A stretch of DNA of 64,000 bases from Rhizobium sp. WYJ-E13 (GCF_018987265.1 NZ_CP076853.1:3313501-3377500); one strand, 5' to 3'. Positions 37,091 to 50,111 are shown, numbered from the stretch's first letter. The notes: a model not told the origin generated them from the sequence alone. Made by a program: numbers and translations.

Positions 37091-39297
37091 TGAAGCCGCC
37101 GAAAGCCGCCCCTGAAGTGAAGCTTCCCTGGGAAATTTCGGCAGACGAGATCGCGGCAATCCTCAGTGGCTCGCAGGCCAATCCTTTTGCCGTCCTGGGC
37201 GTACACCAGGCCGGCGAGGCCTTCATCGCCAGGTGCTTCATTTCGGGTGCGGAAGCCGTCACCGCCATGACGCTGGATGGGACACCAATCGGCGATCTCC
37301 ACCAGCTCCATCCGGACGGCCTCTTCGGCGGCCAGGTATCGATCACGAAATTCCAGCCGGTGCGCTATCGTGCCCGGCGCGCCGACGCCGAATGGGCCGT
37401 GACCGACCCTTACAGCTTCGGCCCGGTGCTCGGCCCGATGGACGATTATTACGCCCGTCAGGGTTCGCATCTGCGGCTTTTCGACAAGATGGGCGCCCAT
37501 CGCATCAAGCACGAGGGTGCAACCGGCATCCACTTCGCCGTATGGGCGCCGAATGCGCAGCGCGTCTCCGTCGTCGGTGATTTCAACAATTGGGATGGTC
37601 GCCGCCACGTCATGCGCTTCCGGTCCGACAGCGGCATCTGGGAGATCTTCGCCCCCGACGTGCCGCTCGGTGTTCCCTACAAATTCGAGATCCGCGGTCA
37701 CGACGGCGTGCTGTTGCCGCTGAAGGCCGATCCCTTTGCCCGCCGCAGCGAACTGCGCCCGAAGACGGCTTCCGTGACGGCCGCCGAGCTTTTACAGGAA
37801 TGGCAGGACGAGCCGCATCTGAAGCATTGGCGCGAAACCGACAAGCGCCGCCAGCCGATCAGCATCTATGAGGTTCATGCCGGCTCCTGGCAGCGTCGCC
37901 AGGACGGCTCCATGCTGTCTTGGGATGAGCTTGCCTCGAGCCTCATCCCCTACTGCGTCGATATGGGCTTCACCCATATCGAATTCCTGCCGATCACCGA
38001 GCACCCCTACGACCCCTCCTGGGGCTACCAGACGACCGGCCTCTATGCCCCGACCGCCCGCTTCGGCGAGCCGGAGGGCTTCGCCCGTTTTGTCAATGGC
38101 TGTCACAAGGTCGGCCTCGGCGTCATTCTCGACTGGGTGCCGGCGCATTTCCCGACTGATGAGCACGGCCTCGGCTGGTTCGACGGCACAGCACTTTACG
38201 AACATGCCGACCCGCGAAAGGGCTTCCACCCGGACTGGAACACGGCGATCTATAATTTCGGCCGCACGGAAGTCGTGTCCTACCTTGTCAACAACGCACT
38301 CTACTGGGCCGAGAAATTCCATCTCGATGGCCTGCGCGTCGATGCGGTCGCCTCGATGCTCTATCTCGACTATTCGCGCAAGCACGGCGAATGGATCCCG
38401 AACGAATATGGCGGCAACGAAAATCTCGAAGCCGTCCGCTTCCTGCAGAACCTCAACACCCGAATCTATGGCGAGCATCCTGGCGTCATGACCATCGCCG
38501 AGGAATCGACCTCCTGGCCGAAGGTTTCCCAACCGGTTCATGAAGGCGGCCTCGGCTTCGGTTTCAAATGGAACATGGGCTTCATGCACGACACGCTGAG
38601 CTACATGAGCCGCGAACCGGTGCACCGCAAGCATCACCACAACGAACTGACCTTCGGGCTGCTCTACGCCTATTCGGAAAATTTCGTCCTGCCGCTGTCC
38701 CATGACGAAGTCGTGCACGGCAAGGGTTCGCTGATCGCCAAGATGCCGGGCGACGACTGGCAGAAATTCGCCAATCTGCGCGCCTACTACGCTTTCATGT
38801 GGGGCTATCCCGGCAAGAAACTGCTCTTCATGGGACAGGAATTTGCCCAATGGGCTGAATGGAGCGAAAACAAGTCGCTCGACTGGAACCTCCTCCAGTA
38901 TCGGATGCACGAAGGCATGCGCCGCCTGGTGCGCGACCTCAACTTCACCTACCGCAGCAAGGCAGCGCTCCATGCGCGCGACTGCGAAGGCGACGGTTTC
39001 GAATGGCTGATCGCCGACGACTACGAGAACTCAGTCTTCGCCTGGCTGCGCAAGGCGCCCGGTCAGAAGCCGGTTGCCGTCATCAGCAACTTTACGCCTG
39101 TCTATCGCGAGAATTACTCGATCCGGCTGCCTTCGTCGGGACGCTGGCGGGAAATCCTCAATACCGATGCCGACATCTATGGCGGTAGCGGAAAAGGCAA
39201 TGGCGGGCGCGTGCAGGCCGTCGATGCCGGCGGCGAGATAAGCTGCTCGATAACCCTGCCGCCACTGGCGACGATCATGCTTGAACCCGAGAATTAG
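37090..39297 (+). CDS. glgB: 1,4-alpha-glucan branching enzyme
   Basis: Glycogen branching enzyme of 735 residues (GH13), which makes alpha-1,6 branch points. An N-terminal region and CBM48 domain (about 110-205: [20 protein letters not shown]) lead into the TIM barrel: [19 protein letters not shown], the nucleophile Asp in LRVDAVASM, the acid/base Glu in MTIAEEST, and [15 protein letters not shown] used the ATG overlapping the glgP stop; one extra TTG codon is possible. It is second in the operon, 19 bases before glgC. Confidence 0.97.
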   Translation: MKPPKAAPEVKLPWEISADEIAAILSGSQANPFAVLGVHQAGEAFIARCFISGAEAVTAMTLDGTPIGDLHQLHPDGLFGGQVSITKFQPVRYRARRADAEWAVTDPYSFGPVLGPMDDYYARQGSHLRLFDKMGAHRIKHEGATGIHFAVWAPNAQRVSVVGDFNNWDGRRHVMRFRSDSGIWEIFAPDVPLGVPYKFEIRGHDGVLLPLKADPFARRSELRPKTASVTAAELLQEWQDEPHLKHWRETDKRRQPISIYEVHAGSWQRRQDGSMLSWDELASSLIPYCVDMGFTHIEFLPITEHPYDPSWGYQTTGLYAPTARFGEPEGFARFVNGCHKVGLGVILDWVPAHFPTDEHGLGWFDGTALYEHADPRKGFHPDWNTAIYNFGRTEVVSYLVNNALYWAEKFHLDGLRVDAVASMLYLDYSRKHGEWIPNEYGGNENLEAVRFLQNLNTRIYGEHPGVMTIAEESTSWPKVSQPVHEGGLGFGFKWNMGFMHDTLSYMSREPVHRKHHHNELTFGLLYAYSENFVLPLSHDEVVHGKGSLIAKMPGDDWQKFANLRAYYAFMWGYPGKKLLFMGQEFAQWAEWSENKSLDWNLLQYRMHEGMRRLVRDLNFTYRSKAALHARDCEGDGFEWLIADDYENSVFAWLRKAPGQKPVAVISNFTPVYRENYSIRLPSSGRWREILNTDADIYGGSGKGNGGRVQAVDAGGEISCSITLPPLATIMLEPEN

Positions 39298-39316
39298 TGA
39301 CTGGTGGGAGGAGAAA

Positions 39317-40579
39317 ATGGTAGAAAGACGCATTCAGCCACTTGCCCGCGATGCAATGGCCTATGTTCTCGCCGGCGGCAGGGGAAGCCGCCTCAAGGAG
39401 CTGACTGACCGGCGCGCCAAACCGGCCGTCTATTTCGGCGGCAAGGCGCGCATCATCGATTTCGCATTGTCCAATGCCTTGAATTCCGGCATCCGCCGCA
39501 TCGGTGTCGCCACGCAATACAAGGCGCATTCGCTGATCCGCCACATGCAGCGCGGTTGGAACTTCTTCCGTCCGGAACGCAACGAAAGCTTCGACATTCT
39601 GCCGGCATCGCAACGCGTTTCCGAAACGCAGTGGTATGAAGGCACTGCCGATGCCGTCTATCAGAACATCGATATCATCGAGGATTACGGCGTCGAATAC
39701 ATGGTCATCCTCGCCGGCGACCATGTGTACAAGATGGACTACGAATACATGCTCCAGCAGCATGTCGATTCTGGCGCCGACGTGACGATAGGCTGCCTGG
39801 AAGTACCGCGTATGGAAGCGGTCGGTTTCGGCGTCATGCATGTCAACGACAAGGACGAGATTTTCGCCTTCATAGAAAAGCCAGCCGATCCTCCAGGCAT
39901 TCCGGACAAGCCGGATTTCGCTCTCGCCTCCATGGGCATCTATGTCTTCCGCACGAAGTTCCTCCTTGAGGCGTTGCGCCGCGATGCCGCCGATCCAACC
40001 TCGAGCCGCGACTTCGGCAAGGATATCATCCCCTATATCGTCGAGCATGGTAAGGCGGTCGCCCACCGCTTCGCCAAGTCCTGCGTCCGCTCGGATTTCG
40101 AACACGAGCCCTACTGGCGCGACGTCGGTACGATCGACGCCTATTGGCAGGCCAATATCGACCTGACGGCGATCGTTCCGGCCCTCGATATCTACGACAA
40201 GTCCTGGCCGATCTGGACCTACGCCGAAATCACGCCACCGGCGAAATTCGTCCATGACGACGAAGACCGCCGCGGTTCGGCAACGTCGTCCGTCGTTGCA
40301 GGCGACTGCATCATTTCAGGCGCAAGCCTCAACCGGAGCCTTCTTTTCACCGGCGTACGGGCCAATTCCTTCTCCAAACTGGATGGAGCGGTCATCCTGC
40401 CCAATGTGAAGATCGGCCGGCGCGCGCAACTCAAGGATGTTGTGATCGACCATGGTGTCGTCATTCCGGAAGGTCTCGTCGTCGGCGAGGATCCGGAACT
40501 CGATGCACGGCGCTTCCGACGGACGGAAAGCGGCATTTGCCTGATCACGCAACCAATGATCGACAAGCTGGATATCTGA
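39317..40579 (+). CDS. glgC: Glucose-1-phosphate adenylyltransferase (ADP-glucose pyrophosphorylase)
   Basis: Makes ADP-glucose from ATP and glucose-1-phosphate, the committed and allosterically controlled step of glycogen synthesis. The 420-residue protein starts [19 protein letters not shown] lies upstream, so I preferred it to a start 12 codons earlier. The nucleotide-binding loop [20 protein letters not shown] and the catalytic region [13 protein letters not shown] are clear, and a left-handed beta helix fills the C-terminus. Rhizobial enzymes of this class usually respond to fructose-6-phosphate and pyruvate; that cannot be read here. glgA follows within four bases. Confidence 0.97.
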   Translation: MVERRIQPLARDAMAYVLAGGRGSRLKELTDRRAKPAVYFGGKARIIDFALSNALNSGIRRIGVATQYKAHSLIRHMQRGWNFFRPERNESFDILPASQRVSETQWYEGTADAVYQNIDIIEDYGVEYMVILAGDHVYKMDYEYMLQQHVDSGADVTIGCLEVPRMEAVGFGVMHVNDKDEIFAFIEKPADPPGIPDKPDFALASMGIYVFRTKFLLEALRRDAADPTSSRDFGKDIIPYIVEHGKAVAHRFAKSCVRSDFEHEPYWRDVGTIDAYWQANIDLTAIVPALDIYDKSWPIWTYAEITPPAKFVHDDEDRRGSATSSVVAGDCIISGASLNRSLLFTGVRANSFSKLDGAVILPNVKIGRRAQLKDVVIDHGVVIPEGLVVGEDPELDARRFRRTESGICLITQPMIDKLDI

Positions 40580-40582
40580 CTT

Positions 40583-42025
40583 ATGAAAGTTCTTTCGGTT
40601 TCGTCCGAAGTCTTCCCCCTGATCAAGACAGGGGGCCTTGCCGATGTGGCAGGCGCCCTGCCGATAGCCCTCAAATCCTTCGGCGTCGAAACCAAGACCC
40701 TCATGCCCGGCTATCCCGGCGTCATGAAACTCTTGCAAAATCCGGCCGTCAGGCTGGAATTTTCCGATCTTCTGGGCCAGCCGGCACGCGTGATCGAGGC
40801 CCAGCATCAGGGTCTTGATATTCTCGTCCTAGATGCTCCTGCCTATTACGACCGTCCCGGCGGCCCCTATCTCGATGCGAACGGCAAGGATCACCCCGAT
40901 AACTGGCGCCGCTTCGCAGCCCTTTCGCTGGCAGGTTCCGAGATCGCTGCAGGCCTGCTGCCTGGATGGCGGCCGGATCTCGTGCATGCGCACGATTGGC
41001 AAGCCGCCATGGTGCCGGTCTACATGCGCTATTATCCGACGCCAGAACTGCCGAGCATTCTGACGATCCACAACATCGCCTTCCAGGGCCAGTTCGGCGC
41101 CGATATCTTCCCACACCTTCGTCTGCCGCTCCACGCTTTCGCTACCGAAAGCATCGAATATTACGGCACAGTCGGCTTCCTGAAGGGTGGCCTGCAGACC
41201 GCCACGGCCATCACCACAGTCAGCCCCTCCTATGCCGACGAAATCCTGACTCCGGAATTCGGGATGGGCCTGGAAGGCGTCATCGCCAGCCGTCGTGACG
41301 TACTGCATGGCATTGTCAACGGCATCGACGCCGATATCTGGAATCCGGCGACCGATCCGGTCGTCCACACCCACTACGGCCCGACGACGCTGAAAAACCG
41401 CGTCGAAAACCGCAGGTCGATCGAGGAGTTCTTCCATCTTGACCATGACGACGCGCCGATATTCTGCGTCATCAGTCGCCTGACCTGGCAAAAAGGCATG
41501 GATCTCGTCGCAAGCGCTGCCGACAAGATTGCCGCCTTCGGCGGCAAACTCGTCGTTCTCGGATCCGGTGAAGCGGCCCTCGAAGGCGCGCTGCTGGCTG
41601 CCGCCCACCGCAATCCCGGTCGCATCGGCGTTTCCATCGGTTATAACGAGCCGATGTCGCATCTCATGCAAGCCGGCTGCGACGCGATCATCATCCCCTC
41701 GCGCTTCGAACCCTGCGGCCTCACTCAGCTCTATGGCCTGCGCTACGGCTGCGTGCCGATCGTGGCGCGCACCGGCGGTCTCAACGATACCGTGATCGAT
41801 GCCAATCATGCCGCACTTGCAGCAAAGGTGGCGACAGGCATACAATTTGCACCTGTAAACGAAGAAAGCATGCTGCAGGCACTGCGCCGCGCCATGCACC
41901 TCTACGCGGATCAAAAAGTCTGGACCCAATTGCAAAAGCAGGGCATGAAGTCGGATGTCTCTTGGGAGAAGAGCGCCGAACGTTATGTTGCCCTGTATTC
42001 AAGCCTCGTCTCGAAAGGCATGTGA
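40583..42025 (+). CDS. glgA: Glycogen synthase (ADP-glucose type)
   Basis: GT5 glycosyltransferase of 480 residues that extends glycogen chains from ADP-glucose. The N-terminal ADP-glucose motif [16 protein letters not shown], the [15 protein letters not shown] segment, the C-terminal nucleotide-binding LTWQKGMD and the catalytic [18 protein letters not shown] loop are all present. It starts three bases after the glgC stop and is followed by pgm after six, consistent with one transcript. Confidence 0.97.
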   Translation: MKVLSVSSEVFPLIKTGGLADVAGALPIALKSFGVETKTLMPGYPGVMKLLQNPAVRLEFSDLLGQPARVIEAQHQGLDILVLDAPAYYDRPGGPYLDANGKDHPDNWRRFAALSLAGSEIAAGLLPGWRPDLVHAHDWQAAMVPVYMRYYPTPELPSILTIHNIAFQGQFGADIFPHLRLPLHAFATESIEYYGTVGFLKGGLQTATAITTVSPSYADEILTPEFGMGLEGVIASRRDVLHGIVNGIDADIWNPATDPVVHTHYGPTTLKNRVENRRSIEEFFHLDHDDAPIFCVISRLTWQKGMDLVASAADKIAAFGGKLVVLGSGEAALEGALLAAAHRNPGRIGVSIGYNEPMSHLMQAGCDAIIIPSRFEPCGLTQLYGLRYGCVPIVARTGGLNDTVIDANHAALAAKVATGIQFAPVNEESMLQALRRAMHLYADQKVWTQLQKQGMKSDVSWEKSAERYVALYSSLVSKGM

Positions 42026-43663
<1,638 letters not shown>

Positions 43664-43676
43664 TCCGGGGGGGCAT

Positions 43677-45647
43677 ATGGGGGGCAACAGTTCCGTGCAG
43701 GGCGGCGCCATCGTCTTCGAAACGGGCGTTGAATTTTCTGTTTGGTCGCATCATGCAGCGCAGATCGATCTCTGCCTCTTCGATGATGACGACAAGGAAT
43801 ATGCAAGGCTCCCCATGGCTCGCGACAGCGGCCATGTCTTCCGTCTTTTCGCCGACAGCGTGAAGGAGGGCGCCCGCTATGGCTACCGCGCGGACGGCAT
43901 CTACGCCCCGGATAACGGCCTCTGGTTCGACCCTTCGAAACTGCTGATCGATCCCTATGCCAAGGCGGTGGACCGGCCCTTCCATTACGATCCGCGCCTC
44001 GGCATTTTCGGCGAGGATACGCAACATCTGATGCCTAAGTCGGTCGTTACCAAAGACGCGCCCGTCAAAATCCGAAAGCCGTTCTTCAAACCGGGCGGCT
44101 TTATTTATGAGGTGGCGGTCAAGCCCTTCACCGTCCTGCATCCGGAAGTGCCGGAAGTTCAGCGCGGCACGGTCGCCGCTCTTGCCCATCCCTCCGTTAT
44201 CGCTCACCTGAAGCGCATTGGCGTCGATGCCGTCGAGCTGATGCCGATCACCGCCTGGATCGACGAGCGGCATCTGCCGCCACTCGGACTGACGAACGGC
44301 TGGGGCTACAATCCTGTTGCGTTCATGGCACTCGATCCGCGCATCGTGCCGGGCGGTATTGCAGAGCTCAGCGACACGGTGGAGAGACTGCATGAGGAAG
44401 GCATTGCCGTCATTCTCGACCTCGTCTTCAACCATACAGGCGAGAGCGACCGCTACGGCGCAACGCTGTCGCTGCGCGGCATCGACAATCTCAGCTACTA
44501 CCGTCATGCGCCGGACCGGCCGTCTGTGCTCGTCAACGACACCGGCACCGGCAATACGGTTGCCTGCGATCATCCCTATGTTCAACAGCTCATCATCGAC
44601 AGCCTGCGCCATTTCGTGCGCAATGCCGGTGTCGACGGTTTCCGCTTCGACCTTGCCCCCATTCTCGGCCGCACAGAAAACGGCTTTGAGCGGAATGGCA
44701 CGCTGGCCGCGATCCTGACCGACGATCTGCTCACCGATCGCATCATGATCGCCGAACCCTGGGATATCGGCCCAAGCGGCTATCAGCTCGGCAATTTCCC
44801 GGCGCCCTTCCTGGAATGGAATGACCGCGCCCGCGATGACGTCAGATGCTATTGGCGCGGCGATGGCTGGAAGACAGGTTCGCTCGCAACCGTGCTGGCC
44901 GGCTCGTCGAACATCTTCTCAGCCAATGGCGGAACAGCGACCCGCAGCGTCAATTTCCTCGCGGCCCATGACGGCTTCACGCTCATGGATCTCGTCTCCT
45001 ACAGCGGCAAGCACAATGAGGCGAACGGCGAGAACAATCGCGACGGTCACAACGAGAACCATTCGTGGAACAACGGCGTCGAAGGCGAGACGGCTTATCC
45101 CGTGATCCGCGAGCGCCGCAAGGCCGATGTCATGGCGCTCATCTCTACGCTCTTTGCCAGCCGCGGCAGCATTATGCTCACGGCGGGCGATGAAGGCGGA
45201 CGCACACAGCATGGCAACAACAATGCCTATTGCCAGGACAATGAAATCACTTGGGTCGATTGGAAGCTGCTGGACGAAGACCTGATCGCCCATACCGCCT
45301 TCGTCGCTACGCTTCGTCGCCGCTTCTCGGTATTCTCCGATCTGACCTTCTTCTCTGGCAATGGTGATGTGGAATGGATATCTCCTTCCGGTGAACCGAT
45401 GACAACAGGCGAATGGGAAACGCCCCCGCTCTCCACCCTCGGCATGATACTTGCGACCCGCGATCGTTCTTCCCGCAAGCAGACCCGCCTCGCCGTCCTG
45501 TTTAATCGCTCCGAGCAGCATCAGCTATTCACTCTTCTCTCAGCCGGCGAAGCAAACTGGCGCCAGCTTCTGCCCGGCGAGACGCGAAACGTCGCTGCCC
45601 GTGTCATGGTGGAACCGCGTTCAGTCGCCTTTTTCGTGGAAAATTGA
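43677..45647 (+). CDS. glgX: Glycogen debranching enzyme (GlgX)
   Basis: GH13 isoamylase-type enzyme of 656 residues that removes the alpha-1,6 stubs left by glycogen phosphorylase. An N-terminal CBM48 domain is followed by the barrel: VDAVELMPITAWID, the conserved VILDLVFNHTGESD, the nucleophile Asp in VDGFRFDLAPILGR, the acid Glu in RIMIAEPWDIG and the histidine region NFLAAHDGFTLMDLVS. It starts 13 bases after pgm and is last in the operon. I found no convincing terminator; a MaoC-family gene follows on the same strand after 87 bases. Confidence 0.96.
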   Translation: MGGNSSVQGGAIVFETGVEFSVWSHHAAQIDLCLFDDDDKEYARLPMARDSGHVFRLFADSVKEGARYGYRADGIYAPDNGLWFDPSKLLIDPYAKAVDRPFHYDPRLGIFGEDTQHLMPKSVVTKDAPVKIRKPFFKPGGFIYEVAVKPFTVLHPEVPEVQRGTVAALAHPSVIAHLKRIGVDAVELMPITAWIDERHLPPLGLTNGWGYNPVAFMALDPRIVPGGIAELSDTVERLHEEGIAVILDLVFNHTGESDRYGATLSLRGIDNLSYYRHAPDRPSVLVNDTGTGNTVACDHPYVQQLIIDSLRHFVRNAGVDGFRFDLAPILGRTENGFERNGTLAAILTDDLLTDRIMIAEPWDIGPSGYQLGNFPAPFLEWNDRARDDVRCYWRGDGWKTGSLATVLAGSSNIFSANGGTATRSVNFLAAHDGFTLMDLVSYSGKHNEANGENNRDGHNENHSWNNGVEGETAYPVIRERRKADVMALISTLFASRGSIMLTAGDEGGRTQHGNNNAYCQDNEITWVDWKLLDEDLIAHTAFVATLRRRFSVFSDLTFFSGNGDVEWISPSGEPMTTGEWETPPLSTLGMILATRDRSSRKQTRLAVLFNRSEQHQLFTLLSAGEANWRQLLPGETRNVAARVMVEPRSVAFFVEN

Positions 45648-45734
45648 TCCACGTCACCGGCCTGCGAGAATCGTTGTCGCAATCGTCATGAATGCGCGAT
45701 AAGGCTTGCGACTGCGGCTTTTTACGAGGAATGC

Positions 45735-46223
45735 ATGGTCACGGAAATTTCGCTCTCGGATGTCCGGGAGCTGGTTCGCACGGAAACAGGATTATCTGAC
45801 TGGATACTCGTCGATCAGAAGATGATTGATGCCTTTGCCGGGGCAACCGGCGACCATCAGTTCATTCACGTCGATCCTGTTCGCGCAGCAGCCGAAAGCC
45901 CCTTCGGCGGCACCATCGCCCATGGTTTCCTGACGCTCTCTTTGCTTTCGACGATGAACTACAACTGCTTGCCCAAGGTGCGCGAGCAGACCATGGGCAT
46001 CAATTACGGCTTCGACAAAATCCGCTTCATGTCACCGGTCAAAAGCGGAACCCGCATCCGCGGCCACTTCGTGCTTTCGGATGCTCGCTTCAGGGGCGCC
46101 GGCATGCTGATGACGACCTATGACGTCTCGATCGAAATCGAGAACGAAAAGAAGCCGGCGCTCACCGCCCGCTGGATCACGATCATCCAGTTCGACCCAA
46201 AGGATCGACCGGAAGACGCTTAA
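45735..46223 (+). CDS. MaoC/NodN-like dehydratase (hot-dog fold)
   Basis: A 162-residue single hot-dog protein of the MaoC dehydratase family, which includes (R)-specific enoyl-CoA hydratases and the nodulation protein NodN. The active-site Asp/His pair is in ATGDHQFIHVDP, followed by the TIAHGFLTLSLLS helix and the strands FMSPVKSGTRIRGHFVL. GAGG lies before the ATG. The gene follows glgX on the same strand but its role is different; if it supplies (R)-3-hydroxyacyl-CoA it would feed polyhydroxyalkanoate synthesis (inference). It converges with soxG. Confidence 0.88.
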   Translation: MVTEISLSDVRELVRTETGLSDWILVDQKMIDAFAGATGDHQFIHVDPVRAAAESPFGGTIAHGFLTLSLLSTMNYNCLPKVREQTMGINYGFDKIRFMSPVKSGTRIRGHFVLSDARFRGAGMLMTTYDVSIEIENEKKPALTARWITIIQFDPKDRPEDA

Positions 46224-46238
46224 GGCAAGCTGCGGAGC

Positions 46239-46787
46239 TTAGTGCCCCGCATCCTCGGCACCCTCTGCCAGCAGCCCGAAAACATAATCCGAAAACGACC
46301 GCCAGCATTCCACCCGGAACGTATCGTCCTCGGTTCGAAAGAGCACGATCTCGGCCTTACCGAAGATCGTCCGCGAGCAGGCGCCCACCGGAAAGACTTC
46401 GAGCGACAGGTCCTGCGGGCAACCAGCGGAAAGGGTTACCCCTGCGCCAGGTCCCGAGACGATGATACCGACATTGCGATGGGACACGTCAACTGCCGAA
46501 TGAAGAGCGTCGGCACCAGTGAGAAGTGCAGGCAGGTCCGAGCCGGCCTCGTCGATCACAAGCCATTCATCCGGTCCAAGCCAAAGTACCGAGCGCCCCG
46601 CAGCGCGACTAGACGTCTTGGGTGCAGTCGGCAAAGCCACTCCCAAAGCGGAGGAGAGTGCCGATACGGATTCACCCGGCGCGCGCAGCGAAAGACGGCT
46701 GGCGACTGGCGCCACCGTCACGCGCACCGTCGCCGAACCGGCAAGGAGACCGGAAAGCGCCGGTTTGCGAATTGCGACCTCAGCCAT
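46239..46787 (-). CDS. soxG: Sarcosine oxidase, gamma subunit
   Basis: Small subunit (182 residues from MAEVAIRK) of the heterotetrameric sarcosine oxidase, last in the soxBDAG operon. The fold is GcvT-like, but without clear catalytic residues. Recognised features are LWLGPDEWLVIDEAGSDLP and the DVSHRNVGIIVSGPGAG segment typical of SoxG. The ATG overlaps the end of soxA by eight bases. Upstream in-frame codons reaching to 46811 lie inside soxA and are not needed. The gene converges with the MaoC-like gene. Confidence 0.9.
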   Translation of the reverse strand: MAEVAIRKPALSGLLAGSATVRVTVAPVASRLSLRAPGESVSALSSALGVALPTAPKTSSRAAGRSVLWLGPDEWLVIDEAGSDLPALLTGADALHSAVDVSHRNVGIIVSGPGAGVTLSAGCPQDLSLEVFPVGACSRTIFGKAEIVLFRTEDDTFRVECWRSFSDYVFGLLAEGAEDAGH

Positions 46788-49773
46788 GGATACGGCCTCC
46801 TTCCTTGTCAAAGAACACCAGATCCGTCACCTCGACCGGAATTGTCCGATCCGGCATAGGCACATAGAGCGTCTCGCCCATGAGGTTGCGCCCGCCTTCA
46901 ACCAATGCAAAGGCGATGGAGCGGCCACAATTTTCCGACCAGTAGGCCGAGGTCACATGACCGAGCATCGTCATCGGCTTCGGCTGGTTCGGGTTGGCAA
47001 CGATCTGCGCCCCCTCTTCGAGCACCAGCTTCTCATCCTTGGTGGCAAGACCAACGAGCTGCTTGCGACCTTCCTTCACAAGGTCCGGGCGCTTCAGGCC
47101 GCGGATACCGACGAAGTCCGCCTTCTTCTTGGAAACAGCCCAGGAAAGTCCCGCATCGTCGGGCGTCACGGTGCCATCCGTATCCTGGCCAACAATGATG
47201 TAGCCCTTTTCGGCACGCAGCACATGCATGGTCTCCGTGCCGTAGACGCAGGCGCCGAGCGGCTCGGCATTGGCCCACACGGCCTCCAGCACCGACTGGC
47301 CGTAGTCGGCAGGCACGTTGATTTCGAAGCCCGTCTCGCCGGTGAAGGAGACACGGAAGAGCCGCGCCGGAACGCCGGCTACATTGCATTCCGCAACACT
47401 CATATGCGGGAAGGCTTCATTGGAAATATCGAGACCCTCGACCAGCGGCGCTACGATGTCGCGCGCCTTCGGCCCCTGCACGGCGATCACGGCCCATTGC
47501 TCGGTCACCGAGGTCAGCCACACCTTCAGATGCGGGAATTCCGTCTGCAGGTAGTCTTCCATATGGTTGAGAACACGCGGCGCCCCCCCGGTCGTGGTCG
47601 TCACATGGAAGCGATCCTCGGAGAGACGGCCGACGACGCCGTCATCATAAACGAAACCATCCTCGCGCAGCATGATGCCGTAGCGGCATTTACCTGGTTT
47701 CAGCGTATCCCAGGCATTCGTGTACATGAGGTTCATGAATTCGGCGGCATCCGGCCCGACGACCTCGATCTTGCCGAGGGTAGAAGCGTCGAAAATACCG
47801 GCAGCGTCGCGTGCCGTCCGGCATTCGCGGGCAACGGCCTGATGCATCGTTTCGCCGGCACGAGGATAAAACCAGGCGCGCTTCCAGTTGCCGACATCTT
47901 CGAAGATCGCGCCCTTGGCCTCCTCCCAGGCGTGCAGGGGCGTCTTGCGCGTCGGGTCAAACAACGGCCCACGCGAATGCGAGATCAACGCACCATATGT
48001 CACCGGCGTATAGGGCGCGCGGAAGGTGGTGAGACCCACCTGCGGAATATCCTTGCCGAGTGTTTCGGCAGCGATCGCCAAGCCATGCATGTTGGAAAGC
48101 TTGCCCTGATCGGACGCCATGCCGTTCGTCGTGAAGCGCTTGATATGCTCGATCGAATGCATGCCCTCGCGCACAGCAAGGCGGATATCCTTGGCGCAGA
48201 CGTCGTGCTGGAAGTCGATGAAGGCCTTGGCATTCGTGTCCGGCCCGGCACCTTCGGCCGCACCGATCATGCCACCCGTCCAGTTGAAGGCCTGCTCGAC
48301 CGAAATCCCGATCTTGCTGCCCGCCTGTCTGCCAACAGCCCGCGCCATCAGCTCGCCGGCGGCAAGCGATTCCTCGACGGTTTGCTGCAGGCCGTCCGTC
48401 CCGTTGCATGCGCCGACGGAAAGGCAGTCCTGCGCGTAGGTGCCTGGCAGGAAACGCTGCGTCTCCGCATCGAAGGCAACCTTGCCCCGCGACTGCGAGA
48501 AGAGATGTACAGAGGGTGTCCAGCCGGCGCAGACGAGCAGCGCATCGACGGCGATCTTGCGTGGCGAACCACCGCCGTTGCGCGCCACCGTCATAGAGGA
48601 GATGCGCAACGCGCCCGATGTGTTGACGACCGACTGGCCGGTCATCACATCGATACCGAGCGCACGAGCCTCAGTGAGCACCGCCGCACCCGGCGCTTGC
48701 CTGATATCAACGATCGCTGCAATCGACACACCTGCGCGCTTCAGGTCAAAGGCAGCCTCGTAAGCCGAGTCATGCGCGGTATAGATACCGACCTTCTGGC
48801 CGACCGCGACTCCATAATGATTGAGGTACATGCGGCCAGCCGAGGCGAGCATGATACCCGGCCGGTCGTTATTCGGAAATACCATGTGCCGCTCGATCGC
48901 CCCGGTCGCAAGCACAACGCGCTTGGCGCGGACCTGCCACAGCCGTTCGCGCGGCAGATCGCGGGTGGGACGAGCAATATGGTCCGTGACCCGTTCGACG
49001 AGGCCGACGAAATTGTGGTTGTAGTAGCCGAAGGCTGTCGTGCGGGTCAGGACCTGCACATTCTCCATGGCCTTCAGCCGCGCAAGGGTCTTCTGTACCC
49101 AGGCGTAGCCGTCAAGCCCATCCACCTTGACGCCAACATCGAAACGCAACGCCCCGCCGGCTTCCGCCTGCTCGTCGCAAAGGATGACTTTGGCGCCGGC
49201 TTCTGCAGCGGCAAGTGCTGCAGAAAGCCCGGCAATGCCGGCGCCGGCGACCAGCACGTCGCAATGAGCGTAGCGGCTGGCGTAATGGTCAGGATCGCCC
49301 TCTGTGGGTGCGACGCCAAGGCCGGCAGCGCGGCGGATCATCGGCTCGTATACGCGTTTCCACGCAGCCCGAGGCCACATGAAGGTCTTGTAGTAGAAGC
49401 CCGCTGCGAAGAAAGGCGAGAACAGGTTATTGATCGCACCGATATCGAAGGAAAGCGACGGCCAGCGGTTCTGCGACTTCACGATCATGCCGTCGAAGAC
49501 TTCCTGCACGGTTGCCCTGACGTTCGGCTGCTTGCGGGCGCTGTCGCGCGCGACATCGATCAATGCATTCGGCTCCTCGGCGCCAGCCGAAAGAATGCCG
49601 CGCGGGCGATGATATTTGAACGACCGGCCGACAAGGTGCACGCCATGGGCAATCAGGGCTGAGGCAACAGTATCGCCTTCGAGCGCCGTATAGCTGTTGC
49701 CGTCGAAGGTGAAACGCGCGGTCCTGGCGGGCGTCAGCCGGCCCTTGCCGGCAATACGGTTCGCGCCGCTCAT
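46780..49773 (-). CDS. soxA: Sarcosine oxidase, alpha subunit
   Basis: A 997-residue subunit of tetrahydrofolate-dependent sarcosine oxidase, which turns sarcosine into glycine, hydrogen peroxide and 5,10-methylene-THF. An N-terminal Fer2-like domain (FTFDGNSYTALEGDTVASAL) is followed by an NAD-binding Rossmann region with VLVAGAGIAGLSAALAAAEA near residue 170, and a C-terminal folate-binding GcvT domain pair (about 610-997: GIFDASTLGKIEVVGPDA; FTGETGFEINVP). soxD overlaps its start by four bases and soxG its end. Confidence 0.95.
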   Translation of the reverse strand: MSGANRIAGKGRLTPARTARFTFDGNSYTALEGDTVASALIAHGVHLVGRSFKYHRPRGILSAGAEEPNALIDVARDSARKQPNVRATVQEVFDGMIVKSQNRWPSLSFDIGAINNLFSPFFAAGFYYKTFMWPRAAWKRVYEPMIRRAAGLGVAPTEGDPDHYASRYAHCDVLVAGAGIAGLSAALAAAEAGAKVILCDEQAEAGGALRFDVGVKVDGLDGYAWVQKTLARLKAMENVQVLTRTTAFGYYNHNFVGLVERVTDHIARPTRDLPRERLWQVRAKRVVLATGAIERHMVFPNNDRPGIMLASAGRMYLNHYGVAVGQKVGIYTAHDSAYEAAFDLKRAGVSIAAIVDIRQAPGAAVLTEARALGIDVMTGQSVVNTSGALRISSMTVARNGGGSPRKIAVDALLVCAGWTPSVHLFSQSRGKVAFDAETQRFLPGTYAQDCLSVGACNGTDGLQQTVEESLAAGELMARAVGRQAGSKIGISVEQAFNWTGGMIGAAEGAGPDTNAKAFIDFQHDVCAKDIRLAVREGMHSIEHIKRFTTNGMASDQGKLSNMHGLAIAAETLGKDIPQVGLTTFRAPYTPVTYGALISHSRGPLFDPTRKTPLHAWEEAKGAIFEDVGNWKRAWFYPRAGETMHQAVARECRTARDAAGIFDASTLGKIEVVGPDAAEFMNLMYTNAWDTLKPGKCRYGIMLREDGFVYDDGVVGRLSEDRFHVTTTTGGAPRVLNHMEDYLQTEFPHLKVWLTSVTEQWAVIAVQGPKARDIVAPLVEGLDISNEAFPHMSVAECNVAGVPARLFRVSFTGETGFEINVPADYGQSVLEAVWANAEPLGACVYGTETMHVLRAEKGYIIVGQDTDGTVTPDDAGLSWAVSKKKADFVGIRGLKRPDLVKEGRKQLVGLATKDEKLVLEEGAQIVANPNQPKPMTMLGHVTSAYWSENCGRSIAFALVEGGRNLMGETLYVPMPDRTIPVEVTDLVFFDKEGGRIHG

Positions 49774-50111
49774 TGGGCCTCTCCTTCAACAGCTTCATAA
49801 GTTTCGACCGGCGCATGCGGCTCGGCCGCAGTCCCGATGTCAGGCTTCGGTTCACCGGCCTTGTAGGTCATGATGAACTTGTCGCTCACGGTATCGCGCG
49901 CCGCGTTGAAGAAGCGCCCGCAGCCGTGCATGTGCCGCCAGCGTTCAAAGATCAGGCCTTTCGGATTGTCGCGCAGGAAGAAATATTCCTCGAACGCTTC
50001 ATCCGAGATCGAAGCGATATTGGTCGGCCGAGCGATATGGGCGTCACCGGCTCCACGGAACTCGAGCTCGGAGCGCTCTTCCTGACAGTAAGGGCAGTAG
50101 ATCAGCAGCAT
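49770..50111 (-). CDS. soxD: Sarcosine oxidase, delta subunit
   Basis: A 113-residue zinc-binding subunit. The zinc ligands are visible as Cys6 and Cys9 (IYCPYCQEERSELEF), a histidine, and a later cysteine in HMHGCGRFFNAARDTV. FFLRDNPKGLIFERWRH is highly typical of SoxD. It lies between soxB, 12 bases upstream, and soxA, which it overlaps by four bases. The length matches the family. Confidence 0.95.
   Translation of the reverse strand: MLLIYCPYCQEERSELEFRGAGDAHIARPTNIASISDEAFEEYFFLRDNPKGLIFERWRHMHGCGRFFNAARDTVSDKFIMTYKAGEPKPDIGTAAEPHAPVETYEAVEGEAQ

Noticed and set aside
45735..46223. Naming the MaoC-family gene nodN
   Set aside because: NodN belongs to this family, but no nod box or nod genes are present, and single-domain MaoC proteins have many other roles.
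46519..49662. A 1047-codon open frame on the plus strand
   Set aside because: It is antisense to soxA, whose own frame has clear sarcosine oxidase motifs. The plus-strand product resembles nothing and reflects codon bias.
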